This document shows, one piece after another, positions 36,386 to 47,619 of a stretch of DNA of 64,000 nucleotides. The first letter of the stretch is position 1; each line of letters starts with the position of its first letter. The position numbers were made by a program, and so were the translations under genes. Source of the stretch: Trichuris trichiura (Eukaryota > Nematoda > Enoplea > Trichinellida > Trichuridae); the NCBI GenBank assembly GCA_037903355.1, contig JBAJFE010000018.1:806001-870000 (forward strand). Reading direction: 5' to 3'. Below the pieces are notes generated by a model. It did no database searches and had not been told where the DNA came from. It saw only the letters and a program-made list of their open reading frames with translations.

Positions 36386-37009
36386 TCAAACAAAGTCAAC
36401 ACAAATATCTGGGTTGAAATCCTTGCACGAAGCGGTTAAAATGCGTCCAGACGGCATGCAGAAGACGTAGCACATTCCGTGACCGGTCAAATTGTTTTTC
36501 AGAAATTTGATAGCTCGGGAGCAGTCGCATCTATCCTTGCAGTCGCAGGCGGAATAAACTATTCCTCCGCCGCAATGTCTCAAGCACAGTTGAGACGACT
36601 TTGCCGTGTTCAAATGGCTTCTGGCAATCTTTTCTGATTTTTCTTGTGACACCTGTATTGGTAAAAATTGTCCGGTTAAGACTTCTATACAAGGTAAGCG
36701 TAATTTTTTTCAAAGCAAAGCCAATTCGGTCTAGTGTTATTCGCCGTGAAGGGAAAGGCTGTTGATGTCGTTTCAGAATAGAAATTTGCTGGTAAATTTT
36801 TAACGGACTTGAAGCTTGTCTATGCAGAATTGCGCAAGTGCTCTTACCTCCGTTTCGTTTTCTTCTCCTTCCTTCCAGGTATTTGGTAAGCAAGTCATTG
36901 TAGCTACTAAAATCACTAAAACAAGAACAGTACAAGTACTAACAATGCAGACGGTGATGCGATTCGATTCGCTGGACGTTCTTTCACCTGCGCGTTCCAA
37001 GTGTCGTCT
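36386..37009 (-). CDS. Small membrane-anchored cysteine-rich protein, unknown function (5' end missing)
   Basis: Two exons join in phase: 36848-37009 and 36386-36652, with donor GAG|GTAAGA and acceptor ATACAG|GTG. Together they give about 142 residues. The first exon holds a short polar N-terminus and one hydrophobic segment (ITVCIVSTCTVLVLVILVAT) that should span a membrane. A polar linker (WKEGEENETE) follows. The second exon is a compact domain with ten cysteines in the pattern C-x3-C-x8-C-x-C-x3-C-x-C-x(20)-C-x3-C-x10-C-x7-C, most likely disulfide-bonded outside the cell. I do not recognise the family. The exon starts at a likely acceptor (TTTTAG|AGA), so an upstream first exon with the start codon is expected but not found. 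Splice-consistent frames plus a structured cysteine pattern argue that this is a real gene. Confidence 0.6.
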
Positions 37010-38025
37010 CTAAAACAGTTTCCAGAAAAACCAAGTTTTCTCTAACACTGGCCGAAGAATAATTAATCGATTCAGTGTCCTACTCGTTAGTGTAAAAGTT
37101 TATTCAGTGCACATTATCTATGTTGAAGTACCGAAAAGGCCATTTTTCCCTTTGGCGCTTTTAATCACTCCGTTTACTATCTCAACATTTGTAACAGAAG
37201 TTTCATCGGTTGCCAAAAAGTTGCTTACGTATTTGTTCTTTGTCGGCAATAGCACAAACTTACTTGAGACGCTTCGCTTTCATGGAATACCCAACTAACG
37301 TAATTCTGCAGTGGGACTGGAGGTGCTACAACGCTATGCTTAAGTGACGTTACCACCGTCATCTTGCTGATGCCGTCTAATTATAGTTACCTTTTGAGCT
37401 TTATATGTACGCAGCTTACTATCTTTCTTATGCAAATTTAAGTTTGTAAACAAGCACCTATTCGGGTAAATATTAATATACCAATTATTTTCAGCTAATG
37501 AGGACAAAGTTGCACGTTTAGCATAATAACACTTGCTTTTGTGTGCATCAACAAGCTGTAAGCGTTTTTATTTGCTTGTCTTTCTGTTCTTCTTTAGTAG
37601 GCCGCTTTATTGAGTTACGACGAATGAGCATGATTCACTTGTTTCTTCTTACGGAAATCGTCCCGTTGAAATACAAAACTTTTCGAGTTTTCCGTGTCTG
37701 TCAGCCGACTGAGTTTTTTGTTGCGTATATCTTGAACCACTTTAGTATGTAAATGTTGTTCCATATACGTTAAATCGTTTCGTGTTTATTCCATGTTCCA
37801 TGTGAACTAATCCATTTCTGATTTTGTCCCATATGTTATGCGCAAATTTATCCATTTTCTCTCTTGTATTTCCGATATGATGGTCTGTGTATGCCATTCT
37901 ATGGCTTTACATATATGGTACTCTATTTTTTCACATTCTCCAAACGCTCGTGTATGCAAGTAATTTAGTGAGCAGCAGTTGGAGCGCGTAACAATATTTG
38001 TTCATCGTTCGCTTATTTCTGCTCC
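37010..38025. other. Gene-poor DNA before the Penelope-like element
   Basis: No recognisable gene or repeat was seen. It may contain the missing 5' exon of the cysteine-rich gene on the minus strand and the untranslated tail of the Penelope-like element. Confidence 0.45.
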
Positions 38026-39870
38026 TTAATTGCGGTTGTATGTCGCATTGTGTCTAACGTAAAGGGCTTCTTTAAATCTTCGTACGCGTATGTTATTTTC
38101 ATAACATAAGGCCTTTGCTAGGAGAAGCTGGTCACAGTGTGCCGCGTGTTCCACCACAGCGGAGACTTGAATACCTTTTTCCATGGTAGCACTTGGATCG
38201 GGCTTCAGTCTTCCGCATTGTGCCATTGGAGTGCTACTGTTTTTAAGAATGGTTTTTGCTTTCTTGTAACTTGTGAGTTTTTTGGGTGTTCGATGGACCT
38301 GTGTTCCAAAGTATTGCCTATTTCCCCAATTTAGATTCCTGAGCAAACACATTCGACCGTGTATACTAACCCCGTTTTTTTTGTTTGCCGCGATTTTCGT
38401 TTTGTTCTTAAGAAGAATTGACCGGAGATTGTGGGAACCTTTGAAAAAGACACGAAAACCCAATTGTCTGCCTAGTCCTGCAACATAGGGAATAACTAAA
38501 CATAGACTGTGCGAAGTATTTGGTTTAGGGAATTCTCGGTTGCGGGCTTCTATTGGAACACGCGGTCAATAAAAGATTTCGGATAGCCGTTTTTGTTGAG
38601 AATGTTTTTAATGTAGTTCAGCTCTGACTGGAAATATTCGGGACTGTACAAGTTGATTCCTCTATCGATCATTCGATAAATAGTTCCACGCGTTACTGAG
38701 CGTGGGCGATCAGAGGAAAAATTGAGGTACTGATCTGTGTAAGTAGGTTTGCTGTAAACTCTAGTTTTAAGCCTTTGGTTTGTACGAATAATTAAGCCAT
38801 CAAGAAAGGAAAGAGTTTTATTTTCTCCTTCTTCCATTGTGAAAACAATTTAATTTGGGCGGATGCTGTTTAGGAAGTGTAGAAGTTGTTCTTCTTTTCC
38901 ATTCTTTATGATCACGAAGATGTCGTCTACATACCTTTTAAAAAGGCGTGGAGCAATTCGTCTATCTACCGTTTCAAACATTTGTCTTTCAAAACTTTCC
39001 ATGAAGGTTTCTGCTGAGGCAGGGGATAATGAGCTGGCCGTAGGGACTCCGCTGGATTGCTTGTAGAATTTGTCATCAAAGAGAAAATAATTGCCTTCTT
39101 GCACGCGGACAGTCACTAACTTGATAATATGAAAAGCAATTAATTTAGTTCTGCCGAGCAGGTTTGTATCCGCATTGAGGAGATTTTATAAAGTGTCGAG
39201 AGTATCTGAAATAGGAATGCTGGGGAATAAGTCTCTCACGTAGTAACTAGAATTTCGTCCGGTTCCAAGTGGTAGGCTCTTCTTTCGTTGACGAAAGTTT
39301 TGCTATTTTTGACGAAGAACGGTTCATTGCCAGTTAGAGGTTTGATGATCTTTCTTAAATACCGACTGAGTTCACTTGTGGTACTGTTAATTGTAGAAAC
39401 TATTGGTCTTGATGTAACCTCTGGTTTGTGCATTTTTGGAAGACCATAAAGTTCAAGGGCTCTGTAATTCGATGCGAACCTAAGGTGTGTTGCTGATTTG
39501 GTGATTTTTGGTTCCTTGGTTTTTGTTGCATATGTGATGAGAAAAAATCGAAGATTTTCTTTAAAAGTTCTTGTAGGGTCAATGGGCAGAAGTTTATAAT
39601 TGCTGGTGTTTAAGATGAACGTCGTATTTTCAAAAGTGGTTCTTTCAAGTAGCACAATCCTATTCCCTTTACCTGCTTTGGTTATAATTCTGTTGGACTG
39701 CCTTTGATTTAGACAGTTCATCTCGTATTGACTTAAGTTTGGAGTTGCGCTGATGCGGTTACCTACAACTGATGTAGACAAATTACACTTAATCTGTGAG
39801 GGTTTCTATGAGTCAACAGAAGCAGCGGACCGTGTGCAGCGGAGAATGAGTTCTTCGTAGCTTACCTTGT
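38026..39870 (-). mobile_element. Penelope-like retroelement, decayed, with GIY-YIG remnant
   Basis: Minus-strand fragments in order form one Penelope-like polyprotein. Segment 39781-39236 carries the ITKAGKGNRIV and ELYGLPKMHKPEVTSRPIVS motifs of the RT. Segment 39235-38850 carries GVPTASSLSP and the catalytic RYVDDIFVI. Segment 38837-38550 carries the FLDGLIIR and NKNGYPKSFI blocks. Segment 38463-38026 carries RVFFKGSHNLRSIL, a GIY-YIG endonuclease remnant and the tail AVVEHAAHCDQ...RHNATYNRN. Breaks seen: a frameshift near 39236, stops near 39190, at 38850 and near 38520, and a broken GIY-YIG domain near 38330-38390 where the core tyrosine codon region reads as a stop. N-terminal homology appears to reach about 39870, also interrupted. 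The copy is dead, and I could not find terminal repeats. Confidence 0.88.
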
Positions 39871-40129
39871 TATGAGCTGGAAAAATTGTGGACTCCGTTA
39901 TTTTCACGCTGTGCTGATACCTAATGCTACATTCCACGTACTGCCAAATGTTAATTGGAGAAAACGGCTTCTCACTTCACATTAGGTTCATCCATCTCTT
40001 TTACAATGCGAACTCTGCGTTTGAATGGATGCAAGCTGAAATATTCTTTTTATAGAAAACATTGAAGTGTGCTCTGAAAACTTATTCGTCCAATGTTGTT
40101 GTCTTCCCACAAAGCTCCATCGCATACAA

Positions 40130-40735
40130 AGTCAACAGTGAATTCTCGTTTGTGCCTTCCTTTGTGGAACAATTTCGACAATGCTGCGGTTACGACACTG
40201 ATTTTGTCGTTTCCAACAATGACCAATTTTGACTCAACAAGAACAAAGAAAAGTGAGTGGCTGCTAAATTTTTACACGGTCTCTGTAAGCAAAAGTACTG
40301 CCAGATATTCGCCAAGAATATTTTAAATGTTAAATGTTCATCAAATACGTTTCGTATAAATATGGCTGTGCTCTGCTGAGCAATGTCGGTTTACGTTCTG
40401 CATGATCAGTGAAGACTCTTGCACGTCTGAAGCATATATTTCAAGTGAGATGGCATTTGTAATCTGAACAAAATGCTGGTTCATTTTTACGAAGATTCCA
40501 TTCTTGTGCACTTTGTGCGACTGCCGAATGCGGAACTCAATCAGTGTCGGACGTCATTTCCCAATCGTGGAATGCGCCTATGCGCACCTATGAGGCCACC
40601 CAATGCGTCGGCGTACTTCCAAGGAAACCGATAGTTTCGTGATCTCTGTAATTGCGTGTGCGTGAAGCCATATCGAGATGTCGCTTTGGTCGACTCATAG
40701 TATTGGCGTATGCTGAAATCTCGAGTTCCTGGCTC
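40130..40735 (+). repeat. Gene-like repeat family R1, plus-orientation copy
   Basis: This ~600 bp segment is the inverted partner of 58310-58930. Both copies keep a reading frame containing FSFVPSFVEQFRQCCGYD (here up to a TGA at 40230-40232) and a second block with VHFVRLPNAELNQCRTSF near 40500. The preserved frames suggest descent from a protein-coding gene or element whose identity I do not know. Several stops and frame changes show that this copy is not functional as it stands. Confidence 0.8.
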
Positions 40736-41160
40736 ACATGGAGCAGCCAGTAGGCGGTCACGTCGTTGGCTTCACCTCACTGCCCTTGGCAAGCCAACTA
40801 CCGTTCACGGGTAAAAGACGCAGTAGATTACCCGATACAAAGGCATTCTCAGAAGCAAGTATACGTTGTTCCCGTTTATGTTTTCTTCGGCCATCATGAA
40901 CACGCTCGTTGATTGGACGGCTGTTTTCCAGGGTCTTGCCTGCCTTCAAGGACTCGTTGTGAAAGCAAGTCCAGTCTTCTGTGCCATTCGGCTGATGGAG
41001 TCCCATCTGGGAAGTTGACAGTTTTGGCGGTTGACAGTGAAGAAATGCGTGTAGGAGAAACGGAAAGCTGGTGTTAGCGGCTTGCACATGACATACCGTT
41101 CTGTGCATTTGGGAACAGTTAAAATCAGCTATAATGCGTCATAGCAGACACCTAACTCCT
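40736..41160. other. Unassigned sequence with open frames on both strands
   Basis: A 116-codon frame lies on the minus strand (40758-41108), and a plus-strand frame (EQPVGGHVVGFTSLPLAS...) begins near 40738. Neither has a recognised domain. It sits between members of the repeat families on either side and may be a further part of the same decayed element. Confidence 0.4.
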
Positions 41161-41264
41161 TTCGATCACGACTGTTTTCGTCACTGTCATGGCTGCAGCA
41201 CGGAAGCCTTTCGCTGATGCTTGTTACGTCGTCTGCCGTGAGAATTCCAACGCTGTAGTGCTAT

Positions 41265-44200
41265 ATGTTCATAAGGAAAACGTATCTTTTCTCCTCTTGG
41301 TCAATGTCACACATCATGAAAGCCAATCTGGAATATAATCGCAGCGAAGCTTTGATTGCCGAAAGACATGTGTCCAGGTTTAAGCTCCAAACCTTTTCTC
41401 AGCATGGTGCAGTTAGTGCCTCCTTTGGAGGCAAGAGTGCGTGTGCTCAGATTGCTTCCGCGGTGTTGCAAGTGTCAATACATTCTGTATGACGAATGAA
41501 GATGAAATGTCCGGTCGTCCTGGAACTTCGCTTTCTAGTTCCAGCATTTACTGTTTCACATGTCTGCTCTTGACGTTTCCGTTTCACGGAAGCCACTGAA
41601 GATTGCAAGGACTCAGGGATTGGCCTTGAGATCCACAGTTTGTCGAAGTTAAAATTGTTTACTATGGATGACTTACCTCACTCTTGAGCAGCGAAAGAAT
41701 CCTCGTTCGCATTATCGGACGTACTGGCTCGTGACACTGAAGGAGAGGCTGCATGCTGCTTGTTTCAGCCATTTCACTGTCTGCCATCGTCTAACAAAGA
41801 AGCCAAACAATACGGTCATCTTGTGAGCGTATGCTGCTCCCTGTTGAGCTGTTAAAGCTTCGCAGAAGTGTTCGTATGTGGCAGACTACCAATTCACGCC
41901 GATTAAATTACTGTGGCAAATGCCTGAGCTCGTCGAATCCATATTGAGCCTTCAAGAAAGTCAGATGGCGGACAAAAAGCGAAAGCTTTCCAAGTTTTTA
42001 CTTTCTGTAAGAGAAGATGTTTTCATGATGATCAATCACGTCCAGTCGTTGAAACAAATTTCGCCTTCTCCCTTGGGCGTTTTCACTTCTTCATGATTCC
42101 CTGGACTCGTGAATGGTTATATTCAGCGCTGCGTGTTGCAGCTGCTTGAATTTCATTGGCTTTGCATTCCACAACTTCCTGAAGTTTTAAGAGAGCGCGT
42201 TTCCGTTGCAGGTACGTATATGAAAGTTTATGGTATCTCATACAGTTTCTCAATGCTTCACTGTTGCAGGATGCCGTAATTTATGATATGACAACCGCGA
42301 CAAGATGACAGTAAGCGTTAAAACATGCTTTTGTGGGGTTACCAGTGGTACAAATAGAAGCAGCACGTCTATGAGGTGATATGTTGCCACGGTATGCCGT
42401 CGTTTCAACAAGCTATGCCAGTGAAACGACTGACTATTCAGTCGTGATGTTTATGCCCATATCTCTAACCAGTGGATTGGTGATAACGTCGAGTCATGTG
42501 GGCTGATTTTCGTTGGCCATCTATTTGGTAAACTTGGTCCACTTGGTCCTACGCAATCTTAGTCAACTTTGCTTCAAAATAGCAGCAAGTTTGAAGTCGT
42601 TTCGCTTTCACAAAGGCTTGTTTGCACGTACGTAGGAATACTTTTGAATTCCTTGCCATTTGCGTGTGGTAATCATCCTGGAATATGATCACAGCGAAGC
42701 CGAGATCGATGAAGCATATGCGTCTAGGCCTAAGCCGCAAAAGTTTCCTCTACACAGTGCAGTTGGTGGCTGCTTAGCCGGCAAGAATACAAAGTGTCGT
42801 TTCTCAAGGCAGAATGAAATTTTGTGTAGTTAAATACCTATGTCTTCTGAGAAGTCGAAGCAAAGTGATTTTCTTTAGGGTATGTGTAGAGTAGTAAATC
42901 GTGTTTTGTATGGTTTTTAACTATTTCAGTACATCAGAGCGTTTGTAGCACCGGCGTTTTCACAACTGTAACTTTCTGCCATTCACCGCTGCCCTCAGCT
43001 GATAATATACTTCCACGGACGACCAGACTAGGCACCGCCAGGTATATATGTCGTAGCGGAAATCGATCACGCAGGTACCAATAGGCGCGTGGTCCCGGCT
43101 GCTGTTTGCGATTACGAGTAATCCTCTTAGATTCCTGAAATTCTTCACTGCGGTCAACGCTATCTGGGAAGCGATTGTTTCAATGATAATTCGCGCTTAT
43201 TTGTGAGTGCGTAAGTTTTGATTCTTCTGTGATATATGTACGAAGCCTTATTGTAAGATGCAGAAGCAGTGCGAAGTGAAGAGTAATCACAATTCGATGT
43301 ACGTAGACATAGTGACGTCTCTTCTTTGGCTTCTGCGACTAATAGTACAAGCAGATTTGGCACGAAAGTATTAGCACCTTTGAGGTTGTCATCTTTTGGA
43401 TGGAATATTGTTCCGTGTTGAACTGTTGCTTTGTTGCATTGTTCCTGAGGAGAGTAGCAACTTGTGGAACGCAAGCTTGTTGCCACCCGAACTAAGAATC
43501 ATTCCCATGAAAGAAAATTGTGGAACTTTAAACGTTAGGAAAGCTGAGGCGCCTTCTTGAAGGTGGTTGCTCCTGTTAGTCGCCCTGACGCGATCAGTTT
43601 GTACAGGCCGTTAGTTGACCGTCTAGGTGTTCATTGCTGAAGTCGTCTGGTGAGCTTAATTTCTTGCACACCTACGAAATGACTTAATGTCTTCACGTGC
43701 CTTCCACAAAAAGAGTGCTCACATCGTTTCTTTTTTCAGTTTAATGGAACAGTGCTGCGTTGTTATGGCTATCCGCCACGATTTAGGATTGCGCGTGAGA
43801 TTCTGCGTAACATTATTAAGAATGGATGCACAACAAGCTGGAAATTGAGCGCTGCATTGTTTGTGGTAGCAATGAAAGCTTTTTCGTTGAAGTATCCCAT
43901 GTAAGCAATGGTTCTCAGTGAAGTGTATGTTTGAGTCTTTCTGAGTTGACAAGCCTTCTGAGTCGAACGTTTGTGCTTTTCTCAGAGTACTCCATAGGAC
44001 AGCGGCAAATTACTGCATCCATAATTTCCTACGAAGAAAAAATTGTGGATGAGATTGAAGACTGTTAGGGTTAGCTCAGTAGACACACTGAAGTACACCT
44101 GCATACAGCTGTTTGAGGCTGATTCGCTTTTCCATGTCTACTCATCATAAAGGCCTGAAGAAAGTTAATTGTGTGATCGGTAAGTTTATGAAAATTTATT

Positions 44201-46060
44201 GCACGACCCATAGTTTCCATTTTCTTTTTTGTTACAGGGCGCTGTTGTTTACGATATAGTCATGGATCGTTCGGTATGGGACTGTCTATGGTTTGCTGCG
44301 GGCACCAAAGGCAGCGCCAAGAGGCTGCCAAATGTTCAGTGAGAATTCATGTGCCTATAAGAAGATTGCTCCTTGTCAGCCGACTGCAACTCAAACGATC
44401 GTTTCATTACAAGTGTTGCTTTCACCTGTGATTCGTCTGAGGACATTTTAAAACAGTCGGCTGCCGGTCAAGGAATTCTGACAGCAGTTATTTGGTTAGG
44501 CAGTGGTAGTCTTTCCTGCATCAGTTTTTTCTTGGATGAAGTCTCAAAGCAAAGTGATGCACACTGGAAATTTACCGCTGCTGACCTTGCATAGGCAGTG
44601 AAAGTTGCACGTTGAACGGCATAAAGAGTTTCCATTTCTTAACCGCAGTGGTTGAAGTGCGCTTTATCCATCGTGAAAGTTTGTGAGTGTAATCAGCTTT
44701 GCACATTTTTTTCAACTTTATTCTGTGATTATTGGGAGAGATGGTTGTAAGGATATTCTGCTTTCATGAAAATGGAATATGGTTTGGCAAAAAGTGCCTT
44801 TGATGTTTCTGGTTTGTGAAAGTAGAAGCGCTTGGTTTACAATTAAAGCGTCCTTTGACTAGCTGACTCACTTTCAACCGTTCGAATTGTGTTCACACTG
44901 TTCAGTGGAATTCGCTGCTCTTCAAGCAATAGCTTGAGTTAGAGACAGAAAGTTTGTTGCTGGAAATTCAAGTTGTGTTATGGACCTTTGACTTCGGATG
45001 AGAGCGTAAGTTTGACTATTTCGTCGCGTTTGCTCGCGTTGCTCAATTTTTAATGCATAAAAAAGACACACCGACTTATGTTGGATGTGCAAAGTGTTGT
45101 ACGACGTACATGCACTTTGTTGACCATCTTAGAGCACTATGCGTAACCATAGCAGCTGGCTTGCAATCCTTTCGCTTTCACAATGGCCTGTTTGCACGTA
45201 CGTCCTAATACTTTGAAATTATTCTCCATTCGCCTGTCGTAGGCATCCTGGAATGTATGCGCAGCAAGGCTATTGATAAAAGACATGTATCTAGGCTTAA
45301 GAATTGATTCAAAGGAATTGATAAAAGACATGTGTCTAGGCTTAAGATGCAGAACTTTTTTCCACCTGGTGTATTTAGTGGTTGCTTATCCTGCTTCACT
45401 GGTGTTGCTGGTGTGAGTACATTTTGTACAATGAAGACGAAAAATACGATCATGTTGATACTTCGGTCTCTGTGGCCGGCATATAGTTTTTCACATGTCT
45501 ACTTTTGGCGTCTGCGTTTCGCGGAAACCACTCTGAACATCGGAAGAACTAGGAAAATGGCCTCGACATCCCCAGTTTCTCGAAGCTAAATGCTTTACTG
45601 CGGACAAATAGCGTCACTCTAAGTGCCAATGTGAACTCCTAATTCGCTATGGACACGTTGAAATCCCTTTTTTAATACTCAGTGCATAGTGGACGGAAGG
45701 AAACGAGATGCCGATATTCAAGGGAGTCTGGAATTGAATTTTGTCAAATTCATATTTCTTCCAAAAGACTGAAGCGGAGTAATTTCCTTTAAGGTACATA
45801 GACAGTAACGACTTCTGTCCTGTTTGATTTTTGATTGTTTCAGTGCATCAGTACGTTGGCAGCACTTGTCAACTTTCTATCTCTGGGCCTGGGCTTTCTT
45901 CAAGCCTGGGCATAGCAGTAACAGAATCATACTGGTAGTACTCATTCCGAAGTCACTTGGCAGAAACCATAAAATCACATTTAAAGGAATACAAAATAGA
46001 AACAGTCGTAATGGCCGGTGGGCTTACGTGAGTTCCGCAACCGCTGAACATTTGCATTAA
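41265..46060 (+). repeat. Cluster of diverged direct repeats (family R2)
   Basis: Similar blocks recur in direct orientation: 41330-41660 with 45270-45600; 42210-42300 with 44190-44290; 42590-42760 with 45160-45310; and 42850-42960 with 45760-45870. Several blocks show exon-like edges, such as a TTTTTGTTACAG acceptor before GGCGCTG near 44240, and short conserved peptides such as NGCTTSWK near 43826. Together with the inverted copies at 47620-50150 they point to an old multi-copy sequence with gene-like structure. No frame is long enough or clean enough for me to call a gene. Confidence 0.7.
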
Positions 46061-46599
46061 TAAGCTCTTTAAAGACTTTATTATGCGAGAACAGAATGTA
46101 TAACAAACGGGCAGAAGAGGTACACAGCCGGCGGATAAATGTGAGCAGCATCAGTCAATTTGCTGTGCCAGTTGAAGGCATGGAGACGGAAACGGAAACC
46201 GTTATGAAGTTTTTCCGAGAGTGCTCCGTTTCTACCCTGTTCGACGACACAGAAGACGATGAACTGCCAGACAGTGATGAAGACCATTCTCAGCTTAGTC
46301 GTTTTGTTTCGTGCTATTCACTGCATCATGCGCCATGTTTATCCGCTTCTACAATCTATTCATCTGTGTTTTACCTGCAACAGTTGTAACAGACGTCCGC
46401 GTAAACCTATTCAATACGATTCATTGTACATAGCCGATGCAGTGCTGCGCAACGCGTTAATCGACAACTGATCAGTTTTCGCGTTGAACTAGACGCAAGA
46501 CAGTTTCGACTGAATAGATGACTGGCAATAACCAGTAAACTTGAGCAATCAGTGCCGTCGCCGTCAACGGGCGTGTCAGAGCGGACTCCAGTAACCCTC

Positions 46600-46725
46600 C
46601 CCACCTGCTTTTTCTTAATCGCTCCACTTTACCTGCTTTTCCCTAACCTAGTGTACTCCCACCTTACCCGCTTTTCCCTAACCTACTGTACACTGCACTT
46701 TACCTGCTTTTCCTTAACCTAGCTA
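46600..46725 (+). repeat. Short tandem repeat, ~35 bp unit, about 3.5 copies
   Basis: The unit TTACCTGCTTTTCCCTAACC followed by TA(G/C)TGTAC recurs near 46600 (partial), 46628, 46662 and 46698. The same sequence forms the inverted termini of the palindrome at 59.6/60.2 kb, so this looks like an array of transposon ends. Confidence 0.85.
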
Positions 46726-46849
46726 GCCCTCTCCCCCTAAGCTCAAAACGGTCTCACCGCTGGCGCAGTTACTCTTTTTCCTCCTCACTTTGCTCCTTAA
46801 ACTTAGCAACCTCATACTATTTCCATACGTTTGACGTACATACTCAAAA

Positions 46850-46890
46850 TGTCCGATAAGTGCGTCAAAATTTGACGCACTTATCGGACA
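46850..46890. repeat. Perfect 41 bp palindrome
   Basis: The 20 bp arm at 46850-46869 (starting TGTCCGATAAGTGCG) is matched exactly by its reverse complement at 46871-46890, with one A between. It lies near the symmetry centre (about 46965) of the large inverted arrangement of R2 repeats. Confidence 0.95.
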
Positions 46891-47338
46891 ACCAGACGCA
46901 GGCAATAATGAAACTCTTCAGCTTCAATACGGCTGATTTTGCTTCGGTGAATTTATCTAACAGTCACATAATCTGCCATCCTGAAGGCGCGGTCACCAGC
47001 GTGACATGCTTACCTGACCGACCAGCAATCCAATTGGTCGGATGGTTGAATGGTCTTACCTAATTAAGTATCGCCCACGCCGGTGCCGGATAAATGGTCA
47101 GCCTTAACCAGTATATCTACTGAAGACTTCACCTGCTGGCCTCCCAGTTTTTAATCGTTGGCATCTACTGCTCAGAATTTGGCCGCACATACTGGAAAAG
47201 CACATATGCCAGGCGTATGTCTGATAAAAAAAATTGCCATGGGACTGGCATGCACACTGGCAGCAGTTGAAAGTTAACAGAGCCTTCCAAGGAACATCTT
47301 TCCTACTGTTCAACTTCATCTTCAATTACCGTATTTCA

Positions 47339-47545
47339 CGGCCTATAAGTACACCCCTCTACCTAAGTAATGGGTAGTAATGATTGGCCCAGTTAATCAC
47401 TTAGTGAGTCTAATTGAGGTAGAAGAATTGCTGTTCAGCTCATAGGACTAATAAGTAGAATGCGAGCCTAGGAAGTACCAACTGGGCCAATTATTACCAC
47501 CCATTACTTAGGTAGAGGGGTGTACTTATAGGCCGTGAAATACGG
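47339..47545. mobile_element. TA-flanked MITE with ~66 bp terminal inverted repeats
   Basis: The 207 bp element starts CCGTATTTCACGGCCTATAA and ends with its reverse complement. The inverted repeats are about 66 bp with two mismatches, and a TA dinucleotide flanks each side. TA target sites are typical of Tc1/mariner-like and some other DNA transposons. No coding frame is present, so it must be non-autonomous. Confidence 0.93.
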
Positions 47546-47619
47546 TACATACGAAGGCCATTCGAATCAGATCCATAGAAGTGAACCTGTTCTATGAGTT
47601 GGAGAACTTTCCTTTTCTA

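Noticed and set aside
46096..46389. Acidic 97-codon ORF (DDTEDDELPDSDEDH) resembling the acidic start of piggyBac-type transposases
   Set aside because: Only the acidic stretch is similar. No DDE catalytic segment or terminal repeats were seen nearby.
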